Source of the DNA: Hellea sp.
Lineage (GTDB): Bacteria; Pseudomonadota; Alphaproteobacteria; Caulobacterales; Maricaulaceae
Direction of reading: 5' to 3'
Assembly: GCA_020628635.1 (NCBI GenBank)
Contig: JAHDEU010000002.1
Span: 1-31,740 of the forward strand
Length of the DNA: 31,740 bases
Of this stretch, positions 24,422-31,740 are shown piece after piece. Position 1 is the first letter of the stretch, and each line of letters begins with the position of its first letter. Made by a program: the position numbers and the translations under genes. A model generated the notes under the pieces. The model saw nothing but the letters and a program-made list of their open reading frames with translations. It was not told where the DNA came from and did not search any database.

Positions 24422-25408
24422 CTACGCGACCATCACGCTCGCCGCACTCTCCGGCAGGTCCTCGCCAAAGGCGCGCTGGTAGAACTCGCTGATAACCGGC
24501 CGTTCCAGCTCGTCGCATTTGTTGAGGAAGGTGAGGCGGAACGCCTGGGCGATGTCGCCGCCGAAGATGCGGGCGTTTTCGGCCCAGTTCATGACGGTGC
24601 GCGGGGACATGACCGTGCTGATGTCGCCATTGATGAAGGCGTTGCGGGTCATGTCGGCGACGCGGACCATCTGGGCGAGCAGCTCGCGCCCTTCCGGCGT
24701 GTCGTAGCTCGGGCTCTTGGCGAGCACGATCTTCTCTTCTTCCGCGTGGGACAGATAGTTGAGCTGGCAGACGATGGACCAGCGGTCCATCTGTCCCTGG
24801 TTGATCTGCTGGGTTCCGTGATAGAGGCCGGACGTGTCGCCAAGCCCGACCGTGTTGGTCGTGGCGAACAGGCGGAAGGCGGGATGGGGCGTGATGACCT
24901 TGTTCTGGTCGAGCAGGGTCAGGCGGCCTTGCGCTTCCAGCACGCGCTGGATCACGAACATCACGTCGGGGCGGCCGGCGTCATATTCGTCGAATGTCAG
25001 CGCGACCGGATTCTGCAGCGCCCAGGGCAGGAGCCCTTCGCGGAACTCGGTAATCTGCTTGCCGTCCTTGAGGACGATCGCGTCCTTGCCGACGAGATCG
25101 ATGCGCGAGACGTGGCTGTCGAGGTTGATCCGCACCAGCGGCCAGTTCAGCCGGGCCGCGACCTGCTCGATATGGGTCGATTTGCCCGTGCCGTGATAGC
25201 CCTGCACCATCACCCGGCGGTCATAGGCGAAGCCCGCGCAGATCGCCTGCGTGGTGCGCGGATCGAACCGGTAGGCATCGTCCACGGGCGGGACATATTC
25301 GGACCGCTTGGAGAAGGCCGGGATCTGCATGTCGAAATCCACGCCGAACACGTCGCGCGCATTCACGGTCGTGTCGGGCTGGAACAGCGGGAAGGGGGAG
25401 TCGGTCAT
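24422..25408 (-). CDS. cobS: Cobaltochelatase CobS-like AAA+ ATPase
   Basis: A 328-aa AAA+ ATPase of normal CobS length. Motifs: Walker A GYHGTGKST (residues 70-78) and Walker B VALTFDEYDAG (135-145), then sensor-type FRLFATTNTVGLGDTSGLYH and arginine region QGQMDRWSIVCQLNY. CobS works with CobT as the ATPase of the aerobic cobaltochelatase (CobNST) that inserts cobalt into hydrogenobyrinate a,c-diamide. In many alphaproteobacteria cobS and cobT are adjacent next to a J-domain gene and bolA. Here the J-domain and bolA genes are nearby, but cobT is not in the window and a pair of glycosyltransferase genes lies between. Confidence 0.95.
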   Translation of the reverse strand: MTDSPFPLFQPDTTVNARDVFGVDFDMQIPAFSKRSEYVPPVDDAYRFDPRTTQAICAGFAYDRRVMVQGYHGTGKSTHIEQVAARLNWPLVRINLDSHVSRIDLVGKDAIVLKDGKQITEFREGLLPWALQNPVALTFDEYDAGRPDVMFVIQRVLEAQGRLTLLDQNKVITPHPAFRLFATTNTVGLGDTSGLYHGTQQINQGQMDRWSIVCQLNYLSHAEEEKIVLAKSPSYDTPEGRELLAQMVRVADMTRNAFINGDISTVMSPRTVMNWAENARIFGGDIAQAFRLTFLNKCDELERPVISEFYQRAFGEDLPESAASVMVA

Positions 25409-25517
25409 GGGAGGTCTTTATCGGGTGAGATCAGCACGTGCTACCGCCTGCTTACGCATGGGGGAAGTCCAGCGATTAGCGAACCCATGGCTTCGCGCAA
25501 GAAAGCGCTGAACTATC

Positions 25518-26483
25518 TCATTCGTGAAACTCGGGTAGCCCCGTTTCGTCCGCCACGATCACGGAGGGCCGCGCGCTGGTATTGTCCAGAATGGCAGCCA
25601 GATATTGCGCGATCACACCCAGGCTCAGCAGGATCATCCCGCCGATCAGGCTCTGCGTGACGATCAGCGTATAGAAGCCCGGCGCGGTCACGCCGGTCAC
25701 GAAATACTCGCCAATGGAATAGAGCCCGGTCAGAAACGCGATGGCCGAGATCAGCAGGCCCGTCAGCGAGATCAGGTGCAGCGGGGCCTTGGACGTCCAG
25801 ACCATGGCCCTGACCGCCAGCCCCAGCCGGGAGCCCATGCCGATGCGCGAGCGGCCCGCATGCCGGGGCGCGATGTCGATCTCGACGGTGCGGCGCTCCA
25901 GCCCGACAAAGCCGTAGACGCCCTTCCACACCAGATGCGCCCCCTCGAACCGGCGCAGCACATCGGCAGCAGGCGCGCGCGCGAGGAAGAAGTCGCCCGT
26001 GCGCGGGTCCATGCTCTGGCGCGCGCCGATGGCGGCGATGCGGTAGAACAGCCGCGACAGCAGACGCTCGATCCCGCCCTGGTAGTCGCGGTCGCGGCGC
26101 ACGCCGAAGACCAGCTGCGCGTCCGAATAGGCGTCCGCCTCGGCCAGCAGCGCGCGCACGGCGTCCGGCGTGTGCTGGCCGTCGCCGTCCATGACCAGAA
26201 CGCCGTGGCCTTCGGGAACCGCCTTCAGCCCGGCCGAGAGCGCCTGCTCCTTGCCGAAATTGCGCGACAGGCGGATGTGGCCAATGCGCGGGTCGTTCGC
26301 GCGCAGCTTTCGCAGCACATGGATGGTCTCGTCCGTGCTGCCGTCATCGACCAAGAGCAGGCGCGCGCCGCGCGCGTCCAGGATCGGGCGCAGGCTGTCC
26401 ACCAGCTCCGGCAGCGCCCGTGCCTCGTTGAACACGGGAATGACGAAGCAGAGCGGCTCGGGCTGTGGGGTGTCAGGGCTCAC
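25518..26483 (-). CDS. GT2 glycosyltransferase (DPM1/GtrB/ArnC-like)
   Basis: A 321-aa protein starting at GTG 26483, which overlaps the end of the upstream membrane-protein gene by 11 nt; no ATG fits. The GT-A nucleotide-sugar fold opens with CFVIPVFNEARALPELVD; LLLVDDGSTDET (residues 43-54) and VLVMDGDGQHTPDAV (95-109) carry the donor- and metal-binding aspartates. The acceptor part has DPRTGDFFLARA. Two C-terminal membrane helices (LHLISLTGLLISAIAFLTGL and SLIGGMILLSLGVIAQYLAA) are typical of polyprenyl-phosphate glycosyltransferases. It probably makes a lipid-linked sugar used by the GT-C-like partner encoded just upstream. Confidence 0.92.
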   Translation of the reverse strand: MSPDTPQPEPLCFVIPVFNEARALPELVDSLRPILDARGARLLLVDDGSTDETIHVLRKLRANDPRIGHIRLSRNFGKEQALSAGLKAVPEGHGVLVMDGDGQHTPDAVRALLAEADAYSDAQLVFGVRRDRDYQGGIERLLSRLFYRIAAIGARQSMDPRTGDFFLARAPAADVLRRFEGAHLVWKGVYGFVGLERRTVEIDIAPRHAGRSRIGMGSRLGLAVRAMVWTSKAPLHLISLTGLLISAIAFLTGLYSIGEYFVTGVTAPGFYTLIVTQSLIGGMILLSLGVIAQYLAAILDNTSARPSVIVADETGLPEFHE

Positions 26484-28404
26484 GGCGATCCGTTTGCGGC
26501 ACAGTATCGCGCGCGTCCAGCGCTTCGATGACGAGCGCTTCGATGACCAGCTTGGTCTCCTCGCCCGCATAGCTGCGCAGCTCCAGGCGCGGACCCGCAT
26601 CGCCGGCGCGGCGGAGCAGCACGCCGGACACCTCGCCCGGCACGCCGCCCGTCGCGGGCAGTTCGCCTGCGCCCAGCTCCGTGAAGGCGCTGCCATCGTC
26701 CGTCGCCACCGCGTCCCACCGCCCGCCGTCCCCGCTCGCGCGGTAGCGAAGGGTGAAACCGTAGCGGCCCGGCTCGGTCGGCAAGTATGGGCCGAAGGTG
26801 ACGAAACCCGGCTCCCCTTGCGCCACCGTGCAGGCGTCCTGGTCCACGGTCCCGAAATTCGGCAGCTCGCAGCCGCGCCAGACGGATCGCGTGTCCACCA
26901 GCGACAGCCCGCCCGCATAGGCCAGCACTTCGCGCCCGCCGCAGCGCTGCCGCAGATCGGGCGCACCGTTGATCGCCTCGATGCGCGCCGTGTCCAGCCG
27001 CCAGGCCGGGTCGGAATGGCCGGGCTGTGCGATGACGAAATCATAGCGCGGCCTCTGCCAATCGCGCGAGCCTACCGGCGCAAACGCCTCGCCCGTCTGC
27101 GTGACCTGCGCGATCGTCGTGTCGAGCGGCATGAGCACGTCCATCACCTTGGCGTCCCAATAGAGCGCCGCGCCGTGCAGGCCGTCCTGCGCGCCCGGCA
27201 TGTCGTCCAGCGCGTCGGACAGGCAGGCGGCTTCGATGTTTTGCGTGTCCGTGCCGATGCCGGTCTTGGCGACGGCCTGCACGCCGAAGCCCGCGGACAC
27301 GATGGCCGTGCCGACCAGAACGCCGGACAGCGCGCGCTGCGTGCGGAGGCGCGCCGCCGCGCCCGCCAGTACCACGACGGGCAGCACGAGGCTCGGCAGC
27401 ATGTAGCGCCAGGCGGCGGGCAGGTCGGCGAGCAGCAGGGTGAAGGCCGCAGAGGTGATCGTCGTGCCGACAGTGAAGGCCGCCAGCGCGAACAGGCCGT
27501 CGCGTTGTGCGGGTCGGAGCAGTCCCCGCACGGTCAGCCCGAGCGTCGCGAGCCATCCCAGCACGATGGCCGCGCCCGTCAGCGGATGGGCGACCACCGA
27601 CGTGCCCAGCGTTGAGAGCAAAGCGGGGGCGGCTGTGCCCGGCTTGGCGAAGTCGAGCGAGGGCGACAGGTCCGAGTAGGGCGGCACGAGCGCGACCTGC
27701 AGGGCGTAGCCGACCAGCCCCGCGACCGCGACGAGGAAAACGCTCCCGGCCGCGCGGCGCAAGCCGACCATGCGCAGCAGGGCGCACAGGATGAACAGTC
27801 CGCAGAGCGGCGCGACGAGCTGAACCAGCGACAGCGTGTCGGACAGCGCGGCCATGCCGACGCTCATACCCATCACCACCAGCGCGCCGAGCGGAAAGGA
27901 CGACGCGCGCAGCACCCGAAACGCCGCTCCCAAGGCGAGCAGATAGAGGCTCAGAACGCCTGCGTGATGGACGGGCCAGCCAATGCGGTGAAACGGGCTC
28001 GCCGGGGTCAGGGTCAGCGCGAAGACCAGCGCCACCAGCGCGGCCATGGTCCAGCGCAACCGCCTGCCCGTCACCCCGGCCCCGCCCAACGCATAGGCCG
28101 CGCCCGCGCAGATCAGCGCCAGCTGCGCGCCCATATAGAGCGCCATGGCGGAGACCGGGCCGGGGGTGAGCGCTTCCGCGATCCAGTGCACGCCCCAGTC
28201 GGGCAGGAAGCTCGGCGCGGCCGACAGCGTCCAGTCGGACAGTCGCCCACCGTCCTCCATCAGATCCTCATGCAGCTTCAGCAGCTGCACGGCGTCCGAA
28301 TTCCACACAGAAGTGTAGAGCCCGCGCGCATAGGCCCAGGCGCAAAGCGCGATGGTCAGCGCGGCCAGCAGAGCGAGCGCAAACCCGATGCGGTCGCGCG
28401 CCAC
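26473..28404 (-). CDS. Polytopic membrane protein, probable GT-C-type glycosyltransferase
   Basis: 643 aa starting at GTG 28404, ten bases after the J-domain gene stop. The N-terminal helix (IGFALALLAALTIALCAWAY) is followed by a first periplasmic loop with acidic residues (WNSDAVQLLKLHEDLMEDGG), as in GT-C enzymes where loop acids are catalytic. About nine further membrane helices follow up to GVLVGTAIVSAGFGVQAVAK. The last ~260 residues are soluble and beta-rich, with cysteines (RQRCGGREVL, WRGCELP, DACTVAQG), probably periplasmic. The 11-nt overlap with the GT2 gene suggests they act as a pair that moves a sugar from a lipid carrier onto an envelope acceptor. The acceptor is unknown. Confidence 0.75.
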   Translation of the reverse strand: MARDRIGFALALLAALTIALCAWAYARGLYTSVWNSDAVQLLKLHEDLMEDGGRLSDWTLSAAPSFLPDWGVHWIAEALTPGPVSAMALYMGAQLALICAGAAYALGGAGVTGRRLRWTMAALVALVFALTLTPASPFHRIGWPVHHAGVLSLYLLALGAAFRVLRASSFPLGALVVMGMSVGMAALSDTLSLVQLVAPLCGLFILCALLRMVGLRRAAGSVFLVAVAGLVGYALQVALVPPYSDLSPSLDFAKPGTAAPALLSTLGTSVVAHPLTGAAIVLGWLATLGLTVRGLLRPAQRDGLFALAAFTVGTTITSAAFTLLLADLPAAWRYMLPSLVLPVVVLAGAAARLRTQRALSGVLVGTAIVSAGFGVQAVAKTGIGTDTQNIEAACLSDALDDMPGAQDGLHGAALYWDAKVMDVLMPLDTTIAQVTQTGEAFAPVGSRDWQRPRYDFVIAQPGHSDPAWRLDTARIEAINGAPDLRQRCGGREVLAYAGGLSLVDTRSVWRGCELPNFGTVDQDACTVAQGEPGFVTFGPYLPTEPGRYGFTLRYRASGDGGRWDAVATDDGSAFTELGAGELPATGGVPGEVSGVLLRRAGDAGPRLELRSYAGEETKLVIEALVIEALDARDTVPQTDRREP

Positions 28405-28414
28405 GGCGAGCGAC

Positions 28415-29029
28415 CTAGCCGAGGTTGGAGTTCTTCAGGATTTTCCACGCCTTCAGAACTCTTTGGAAGCTCTCTTCCGCGTCGCGCTTGCCCTGGTTGG
28501 CGTCGGGGTGGAACTGCTTGACCAGCTTGGTGTAGCGCTTGCGCACTTCGGTGTTGGTCGCGCCTTCGTCCAGGCCCAGATCGTGCAGCGCCTTGATCGC
28601 CATCTTGGACACCTTGCGGCGCGGCGTTGCGTCCACGCTGCCTGGATCCTGGCCGTCGCCGAAAATGCCGTAGCCCTCAGATGTGGCGGACGTCGCGCCC
28701 GCCTTGCGGCGCTTGTTGGCCTGGGCGCGCTCGCCCGTATTCTTGCGCACGTCCCAGGTCGGGCGGTGGCCATGGCGCGCGCCGACCTGCCATTCGGCAA
28801 TGTCGGCGTCCGTCATGCCGGAAAAGAAATTCCAGTTCTTGTTGTATTCGCGCGCATGGGCCTGGCAAAAATTATGGTACTCGCGCAGGCGGTCCGGCGA
28901 TTTGGGCGCCTTGCACCCGCCCAGCTTCTCGCATTCCGGCCACTCGCAGACTTCCTGCTCCGGCTTTTTCTTCTTCTTGGCGCGGGCGGCGCTGATGTCG
29001 ATGCCTTTGGTTTTCCAGGAAGAGGCCAA
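28415..29029 (-). CDS. J-domain protein with N-terminal Cys cluster
   Basis: About 204 aa. No ATG is available in frame near the expected start; TTG 29029 has GGAG eight bases upstream and I choose it. The N-terminus has a lysine-rich stretch and then C28-x4-C33-x5-C39 and F-C55-x2-H58, a possible metal-binding cluster, followed by NKNWNFFSGMTDADIAEW. The C-terminal J-domain (residues ~143-204) contains ALHDLGLDEGATNTEVRKRY and the invariant HPD at 174-176 in KLVKQFHPDANQG. J-domains stimulate Hsp70 ATPase. Alphaproteobacterial members of this family sit beside cobS and bolA. Two glycosyltransferase genes follow closely and may be in the same operon. Confidence 0.87.
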   Translation of the reverse strand: MASSWKTKGIDISAARAKKKKKPEQEVCEWPECEKLGGCKAPKSPDRLREYHNFCQAHAREYNKNWNFFSGMTDADIAEWQVGARHGHRPTWDVRKNTGERAQANKRRKAGATSATSEGYGIFGDGQDPGSVDATPRRKVSKMAIKALHDLGLDEGATNTEVRKRYTKLVKQFHPDANQGKRDAEESFQRVLKAWKILKNSNLG

Positions 29030-29127
29030 GGGAGAGGCTCCAATGCAACAGAGAAAATGTGGGGGATATCGGGCCCATTTCGGGGAGGGCGCAACATGGG
29101 CGAAGAGGCGTTGAAAAGCAAGGGCGT

Positions 29128-29457
29128 ATGGCTGTGGACGGACTTGACGGAACCGTAACCGACCCCGACATCGCCCCCATGCACCCCTTGCTCGCCGAGA
29201 TCGAAAACAAACTGCGCGCGCGGTTCGCGCCCAGCCTGCTGCGGGTGCAAGACGAGTCGCACCAGCACGCCGGTCACGGCGGTGCAGCCGAGCACGCCCG
29301 CGACTTCGGAGAGGCAGCACCGAGCCATGTGCATATCGAGATCGCCTCGGACGAGCTGGGTGCTATGGGCCGGCTGGCGCGCCACCGCGCGGTGCAGGAG
29401 GCGATCGCCGAGCAGGTGGAGACGCTTCACGCGTTGCGGCTGACGATCGGGGGGTAA
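29128..29457 (+). CDS. bolA: BolA family protein
   Basis: 109 aa from ATG 29128, with AAGGGC five bases upstream; ATG 29179 is an alternative that gives a more typical BolA N-terminus (HPLLAEIENKLRARF). The class II KH-like BolA fold is shown by LLRVQDESHQHAGH, SHVHIEIASDEL and GRLARHRAVQEAIAEQV, matching the conserved RHR motif. BolA proteins partner with monothiol glutaredoxins in iron-sulfur handling and act in regulation. It is divergent to the J-domain gene across a 98-nt gap, a common alphaproteobacterial arrangement. Confidence 0.93.
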   Translation: MAVDGLDGTVTDPDIAPMHPLLAEIENKLRARFAPSLLRVQDESHQHAGHGGAAEHARDFGEAAPSHVHIEIASDELGAMGRLARHRAVQEAIAEQVETLHALRLTIGG

Positions 29458-29467
29458 TTCGCCGCTC

Positions 29468-29604
29468 TCGCCGGCTTGATCGGCGAGCCCATGGTGCGCC
29501 TCTTTCGTAAAGGCCGCAGGTTCAAGGGTGAGAGATTTGTCACCCATCGCCCACCCGCCTCAATCGATAGACCCGTCCATGGGCTCGCCGATCAAGTCGG
29601 CGAG
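29468..29604. repeat. Inverted-repeat element with CTCGCCG...CGGCGAG arms
   Basis: The left arm 29468-29495 and right arm 29577-29604 are 28-base inverted copies with one mismatch. Each arm itself folds (CTCGCCG-N-CTTGATCGGCGAG) and ends in the palindrome CCATGG. About 80 unpaired bases lie between, including GGGTGAGAGATTTGTCACCC, which can also fold. It begins 11 nt after the bolA stop, so it could be the 3' structure of that transcript. No coding potential. Confidence 0.78.
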
Positions 29605-29643
29605 ATAGGTGGTTGGTGTTGGGATCAGAGAGTCTCTCCAATT

Positions 29644-29790
29644 AAACTCCTCCCCTCTTAGGGGAGGTGTCGCCACGAGCGCAGCGAGTTGGTGACGGAG
29701 GGGTAAAGTGTGACCACGCTAGAGAAGGAGTGACTCTACCTCTCCGACCATCGCTTCGCTTGGCCATCTCCCCTTAGAGGGGAGGAGTTT
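29644..29790. repeat. Composite inverted-repeat (REP doublet) element, copy C
   Basis: The outer arms AAACTCCTCCCCT and AGGGGAGGAGTTT are perfect inverted repeats; a nested GAGCGCAGCGAG hairpin lies in the left half and CATCGCTTCGCTTGG in the right. It has the same module order as 1545-1690 and the opposite order from 2378-2520. It lies in the middle of the gene-free block between bolA and the amidohydrolase gene, whose 3' ends converge. Confidence 0.8.
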
Positions 29791-29823
29791 TTTGAATTTG
29801 ATACGCCCCTGACCCAAGTCACC

Positions 29824-29931
29824 GTCCCCGGGCTCGACCCGGGGCCCATTCGTATCGATGCGCGTGTATCGACGATACCGCGTCAGCAGACCGCCCCCGA
29901 TGCGAATGGACCCCGGATCAAGTCCGGGGAC
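29824..29931. repeat. Inverted-repeat element with CCCCGG...CCGGGG arms
   Basis: The left arm 29824-29852 and right arm 29903-29931 are 29-base inverted copies with about four mismatches, each containing a hairpin of the type GTCCCCGG-N-CCGGGG and the boundary CCCATTCG / CGAATGG. GGACTTGATCC-centred hairpins of this kind are frequent in alphaproteobacterial intergenic DNA. It ends 27 nt before the amidohydrolase stop codon. With the two other elements it fills 29458-29958, where I see no gene. Confidence 0.75.
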
Positions 29932-29958
29932 GTTGGAACGCAAGGACGGCGGACGCCC

Positions 29959-31641
29959 TCACTCCCCGCCGACCCGCTCCCCGGCGACATAGGTCGCGCG
30001 CACTTCGATCCCGCGCACATCCTCCGCCTCCATCGGGTTGTCGCTCAGCACCACGAAGTCCGCCCATTTGCCCACGCTCAAACTTCCCAGTGCGTCGTCC
30101 TGGAAGGCGGCATGCGCGCCGGCGAGCGTCATGGCGCGCAAGGACTGTTCGCGGGTGAGCGCTTCGTTCGCATACCAGCCGCCCTCGGGCGCGCCGTCCA
30201 GGTCCGTCCGCGTCAGGGCGAAGTGCAGCGTCTGCATCGGCTCCCACGGCTCGCCGGGCAGGTCGGAGTTGAATATGACCGGTACTCCCGCCGCGTCGAG
30301 CGAACGCCACGCATAGGCACGCTGGATACGCTCGTCGCCCAGCCGCGCTTCGGCCCATGCGCTGTCGCCCACGGCGTGGCTGGGTTGCATGGATGCGATG
30401 ATGTCGAGCGCGGCCGCGCGTTCGGCGAAATCGGGCCGGACGACCTGCGCGTGCTCGATGCGCCAGCGGTGGTCGTAAGGGCTCTCGGACAGGCGCAGCT
30501 CATAGCTCGCCAGGATGCAGTCATTGGCCTCGTCGCCGATCGCGTGGACGGCCATCTGGAAGCCGTTGTCTCGGGCCTGAACGGCGAGGCGGTCGATAGA
30601 GTTGAGCGAGATGCGCGCGGTCGGGCGCGCGGTGTCGGGCAGGTCCGCGTAAGGCGCGCTCAGCATGGCGGTGCGCGACCCCAGGCTGCCGTCGAAAAAG
30701 ACCTTGATCCCGCGAATGTCGAGCCAGTCATCCGGGTCGTCCAGAGGTCCCGTCTCGAACCAGTCCTCCATCAACTGCGCGTCATTGCCGTTGAGCAGGC
30801 CGGCAACCCGGATGGGCAGCTCGCCGCGCTCCGCCAGCGCGCGGAAGGCGCTGACGTCGTCGCGCGTCATGCCCGCCTCGTGGACGCTGGTGACCCCGGC
30901 TTCGGCCATGCGGGCGAGCCCGGCGCGGATCGCCGTTTCGCGCTGGTCCTGCGTGATCGGCGGCGTGGCATCCATCAGCAGGGCTTGCGCCAGCGTCAGC
31001 AGCACGCCGGACGGCTCGCCGTTTGCGCGGCGCAGGATCGTGCCGCCTTGCGGGTCGGGCGTGTCCACCGTGATGCCCGCGATCTCGAAGGCGCGGGCAT
31101 TGCCCATGGCGGCAAAGCCGTGAAGGCTTTCCAAGGCGACGGGGTTGTTGGGGAATGCGGCGCTCAGCGGCGCGGTGTCCGGATAGCCGCCGGGCGACGC
31201 CAGTCCTTCAAACGATGCGCTGTCCGCATAGCGTCCCTCGTCCCAGCCCTGCCCGATGATCCACTCGCCGGGCGCGGGGTTGGGCCTTTGGGCACGGATG
31301 CGCGCGATGATCTCGGACAGGTCACGCGCCCCGACCAGATCGACCTTGATCGCGTCCATGCCCAGCTCGCGGACGTGAACGTGGCTGTCGACAAAGCCCG
31401 GCAACACGGTCGCGCCGCGCAGGTCCACGATGGTCGCGTTGTCGTCCAGCGCAGCGTTGACGTCGTCCCGGCCCAACGCGGTGATGCGGCCATTCTCGAC
31501 AAGGATGGCGTCCGTGTTCGGGCCGTCGAAGGTGACGAAGGTGGCGTTGGTGAAAACGGTGGCGGAGGTCTCGGGCGAAGGCTCGGCGCAGGCGGCGAGG
31601 GTGAGCGCGAAAGCGACGGACATCGTGCGGAGCGTTACCAT
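29959..31641 (-). CDS. YtcJ-type amidohydrolase lipoprotein
   Basis: 560 aa from ATG 31641 (AAAGGT seven bases upstream); an upstream ATG at 31722 is rejected because it would bury the signal. A lipoprotein signal (TLRTMSVAFALTLAACAEPS, lipobox LAAC) implies anchoring in the cell envelope. The amidohydrolase core shows VLPGFVDSHVHVRELGMD with the metal-binding HVH, later GIKVFFDGSLGSRTAMLSAPY, MAVHAIGDEAND with a third histidine, RWRIEHAQVV, and FNSDLPGEPWEPM near the last metal ligand. The C-terminal SVGKWADFVVLSDNPM is the usual urease-like composite domain. The family hydrolyses amide-type bonds in varied small molecules; the substrate is unknown. The 31642-31740 segment is the leader side and shows nothing else. 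Confidence 0.93.
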   Translation of the reverse strand: MVTLRTMSVAFALTLAACAEPSPETSATVFTNATFVTFDGPNTDAILVENGRITALGRDDVNAALDDNATIVDLRGATVLPGFVDSHVHVRELGMDAIKVDLVGARDLSEIIARIRAQRPNPAPGEWIIGQGWDEGRYADSASFEGLASPGGYPDTAPLSAAFPNNPVALESLHGFAAMGNARAFEIAGITVDTPDPQGGTILRRANGEPSGVLLTLAQALLMDATPPITQDQRETAIRAGLARMAEAGVTSVHEAGMTRDDVSAFRALAERGELPIRVAGLLNGNDAQLMEDWFETGPLDDPDDWLDIRGIKVFFDGSLGSRTAMLSAPYADLPDTARPTARISLNSIDRLAVQARDNGFQMAVHAIGDEANDCILASYELRLSESPYDHRWRIEHAQVVRPDFAERAAALDIIASMQPSHAVGDSAWAEARLGDERIQRAYAWRSLDAAGVPVIFNSDLPGEPWEPMQTLHFALTRTDLDGAPEGGWYANEALTREQSLRAMTLAGAHAAFQDDALGSLSVGKWADFVVLSDNPMEAEDVRGIEVRATYVAGERVGGE

Positions 31642-31740
31642 CAAAGCACCTTTCAATTCAGCGAATGCCCTGTGCCGTGAAAAACGCACCCTGCGTTTCC
31701 CCAAATTTGGTGGACGCATCATAGGCGCGCCTCTCGGATC

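Noticed and set aside
29468..29931. CRISPR array in the repeat-rich block
   Set aside because: The repeats are inverted pairs of three different sequences, not direct repeats with regular spacers, and no cas gene is present.

Overview
This is a high-GC chromosomal window. The gene content points to an alphaproteobacterium of the Caulobacterales/Maricaulales type (Hyphomonadaceae or Maricaulaceae-like). The main reasons are an EipA (DUF1134) envelope protein, an ExoD-family protein, an alphaproteobacterial Tad/Cpa pilus locus, the CobS / J-domain / BolA neighbourhood, and sequences resembling CtrA binding sites (TTAG-N7-TTAA and TTAACCAT). The genus call is inference. No rRNA, tRNA, CRISPR array, prophage or insertion sequence was seen.

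Layout. (1) 1-3877 is housekeeping: a partial DUF429-like protein, an EipA-like lipoprotein, inorganic pyrophosphatase, a LysE-type exporter and an ExoD protein. Two composite palindromic repeats sit between them. (2) 3815-14238 is one leftward block of eleven tightly packed genes for a Tad (Flp) type IVc pilus: cpaB, cpaC, a small lipoprotein in the usual cpaD position, tadG, two tadE/F pseudopilin-like genes, cpaE/tadZ, cpaF/tadA, tadB, tadC and tadD. Most junctions overlap by 1-14 nt. The pilin gene, the prepilin peptidase gene and a full-length cpaD are not in the window. (3) 14239-14570 is a divergent control region. (4) 14571-23027 runs rightward: a small secreted DUF11 protein, a 377-aa secreted DUF11-like protein, a 1,940-residue surface protein (DUF11, SdrD/Cna-B-like and invasin-like modules, then a probable outer-membrane beta-barrel) and a DUF302 lipoprotein. 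This is the least understood part of the window and the best candidate for an undescribed surface system. (5) 23071-29457 contains a lower-GC secreted protein of unknown function, cobS, two probable glycosyltransferases (GT2 and a GT-C-like membrane protein), a J-domain protein and bolA. (6) 29458-29958 is a gene-free block made of three different inverted-repeat elements. (7) 29959-31641 is a YtcJ-type amidohydrolase lipoprotein.

How the parts fit. The Tad genes encode the secretin (CpaC), periplasmic partner (CpaB), minor pilins (TadE/F/G), ATPase (CpaF), localisation ATPase (CpaE), platform proteins (TadB/C) and a TPR factor (TadD) of an adhesive pilus. Back-to-back with it lies the DUF11 cluster, also secreted and apparently surface-directed. 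CtrA-like sites lie in the shared divergent region, in the cpaE-cpaF gap and before the 377-aa gene. This suggests, as inference, cell-cycle or swarmer-stage control of both surface systems.
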